Source: Tannerella sp.
Lineage (GTDB): Bacteria > Bacteroidota > Bacteroidia > Bacteroidales > Tannerellaceae
Length of the DNA stretch: 6,320 nt
Direction: 5' to 3'
Assembly: GCA_031259505.1 (NCBI GenBank)
Contig: JAIRLL010000002.1
Location: forward strand, 1 to 6,320
Shown here: positions 6,062 to 6,320 of the stretch, piece after piece
Numbering within the stretch: position 1 is the stretch's first letter
Layout of the letters: every line of letters starts with the position of its first letter
The notes under the pieces: model-generated
What the model was told of the DNA's origin: nothing
The model's input: the letters and a program-made list of their open reading frames with translations, nothing else
The model's database searches: none
Program-made: the position numbers and the translations under genes

Positions 6062-6320
6062 GGGAAAATTTGACTATATCTTTATTGTGGCGCTGTGAAA
6101 AACATCTTCACGAAAGCGCTCTTTGCATTAATGAACGGGAAATTCGGAACTCCTGTTGTGCCGCGAGAAACGCATGGAGTGGCTGCCATGCGTAAAGCTG
6201 TAAATTACATGGTAGAATGACCTACCGCAATCGCCTTGCAGGAGGAGGTTGCAAACCGGTGTATGCTGCGAATCAGGAAATGGATTTGTAGTGAACGATA
6301 CATTAAAAAGGCAGTAAAAA
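6062..6320. other. Region with no supportable gene, several small inverted repeats
   Basis: I see no convincing gene here. One minus-strand frame is open from the right edge (6319) to a TAA at 6128, about 63 codons. Its codon choice and composition do not resemble the neighbouring genes and it matches nothing I know, so it may be chance, though the tail of an upstream gene cannot be excluded. Several small inverted repeats are present: ACGCATGG/CCATGCGT at 6170-6193, GGTAG/CTACC at 6211-6226 and TTGCA/TGCAA at 6236-6254. Confidence 0.5.
6170..6193 (-). terminator. Possible weak terminator hairpin of an upstream gene
   Basis: An 8-bp perfect stem (ACGCATGG 6170-6177 against CCATGCGT 6186-6193) has an 8-nt loop. 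On the minus strand it is followed by only TTCTC, so the T-tract is poor. It might end transcription from a minus-strand gene beyond the right edge and so insulate the GH106 operon. It could equally be an unrelated palindrome. Confidence 0.25.

Noticed and set aside
6128..6319. A minus-strand frame open to the right edge
   Set aside because: It has about 63 codons with atypical composition, contains a palindrome, and matches nothing known. It is kept only as a possibility in the description of the region.

Overview
The window reads as part of a Bacteroidota (probably Bacteroidales) chromosome. The coding regions are GC-rich and the gaps AT-rich, start sites have weak or no Shine-Dalgarno sequence, a TAnnTTTG-like -7 box lies upstream of the first gene, and three secreted glycan-processing proteins carry lipoprotein signals. 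I cannot name the species.

All supportable genes are on the minus strand, so transcription runs from high to low coordinates. From right to left: a gene-poor leader (about 5974-6320) with a candidate promoter and a mRNA-5'-end stem-loop; a GH106-type alpha-L-rhamnosidase lipoprotein (5973-3400); an L-rhamnose mutarotase RhaM (3310-2996); a GH88 unsaturated uronyl hydrolase lipoprotein (2905-1715); and, overlapping its stop by 4 bp, a GH99-like/WbsX-domain lipoprotein (1718-492). A roughly 410-bp gap follows (83-491). It contains a 243-bp palindrome-bounded element (183-425) that looks like a MITE flanked by TA, with a strong nested hairpin near one end. The first codons of an unrecognised minus-strand gene run off the left edge (start at 82 or 58).

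The four complete genes look like the catabolic part of a polysaccharide utilisation locus for a glycan containing both L-rhamnose and a uronic acid. GH106 would remove alpha-L-rhamnose, GH88 would remove the 4,5-unsaturated uronic acid left by a polysaccharide lyase, and the GH99-like protein probably acts on another linkage of the same glycan. RhaM would equilibrate the anomers of imported rhamnose in the cytoplasm. No SusC/SusD pair, lyase, sulfatase, regulator or rhamnose isomerase/kinase lies in the window, so the substrate cannot be fixed. Ulvan, rhamnogalacturonan, gellan-like polymers and Rha-GlcA-capped arabinogalactan are all possible.

No wholly new defence or mobile system is evident. 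The observations most worth following are the MITE-like element between the operon end and the next gene, the functionally uncharacterised GH99-like lipoprotein translationally coupled to GH88, and the structured 5' leader.
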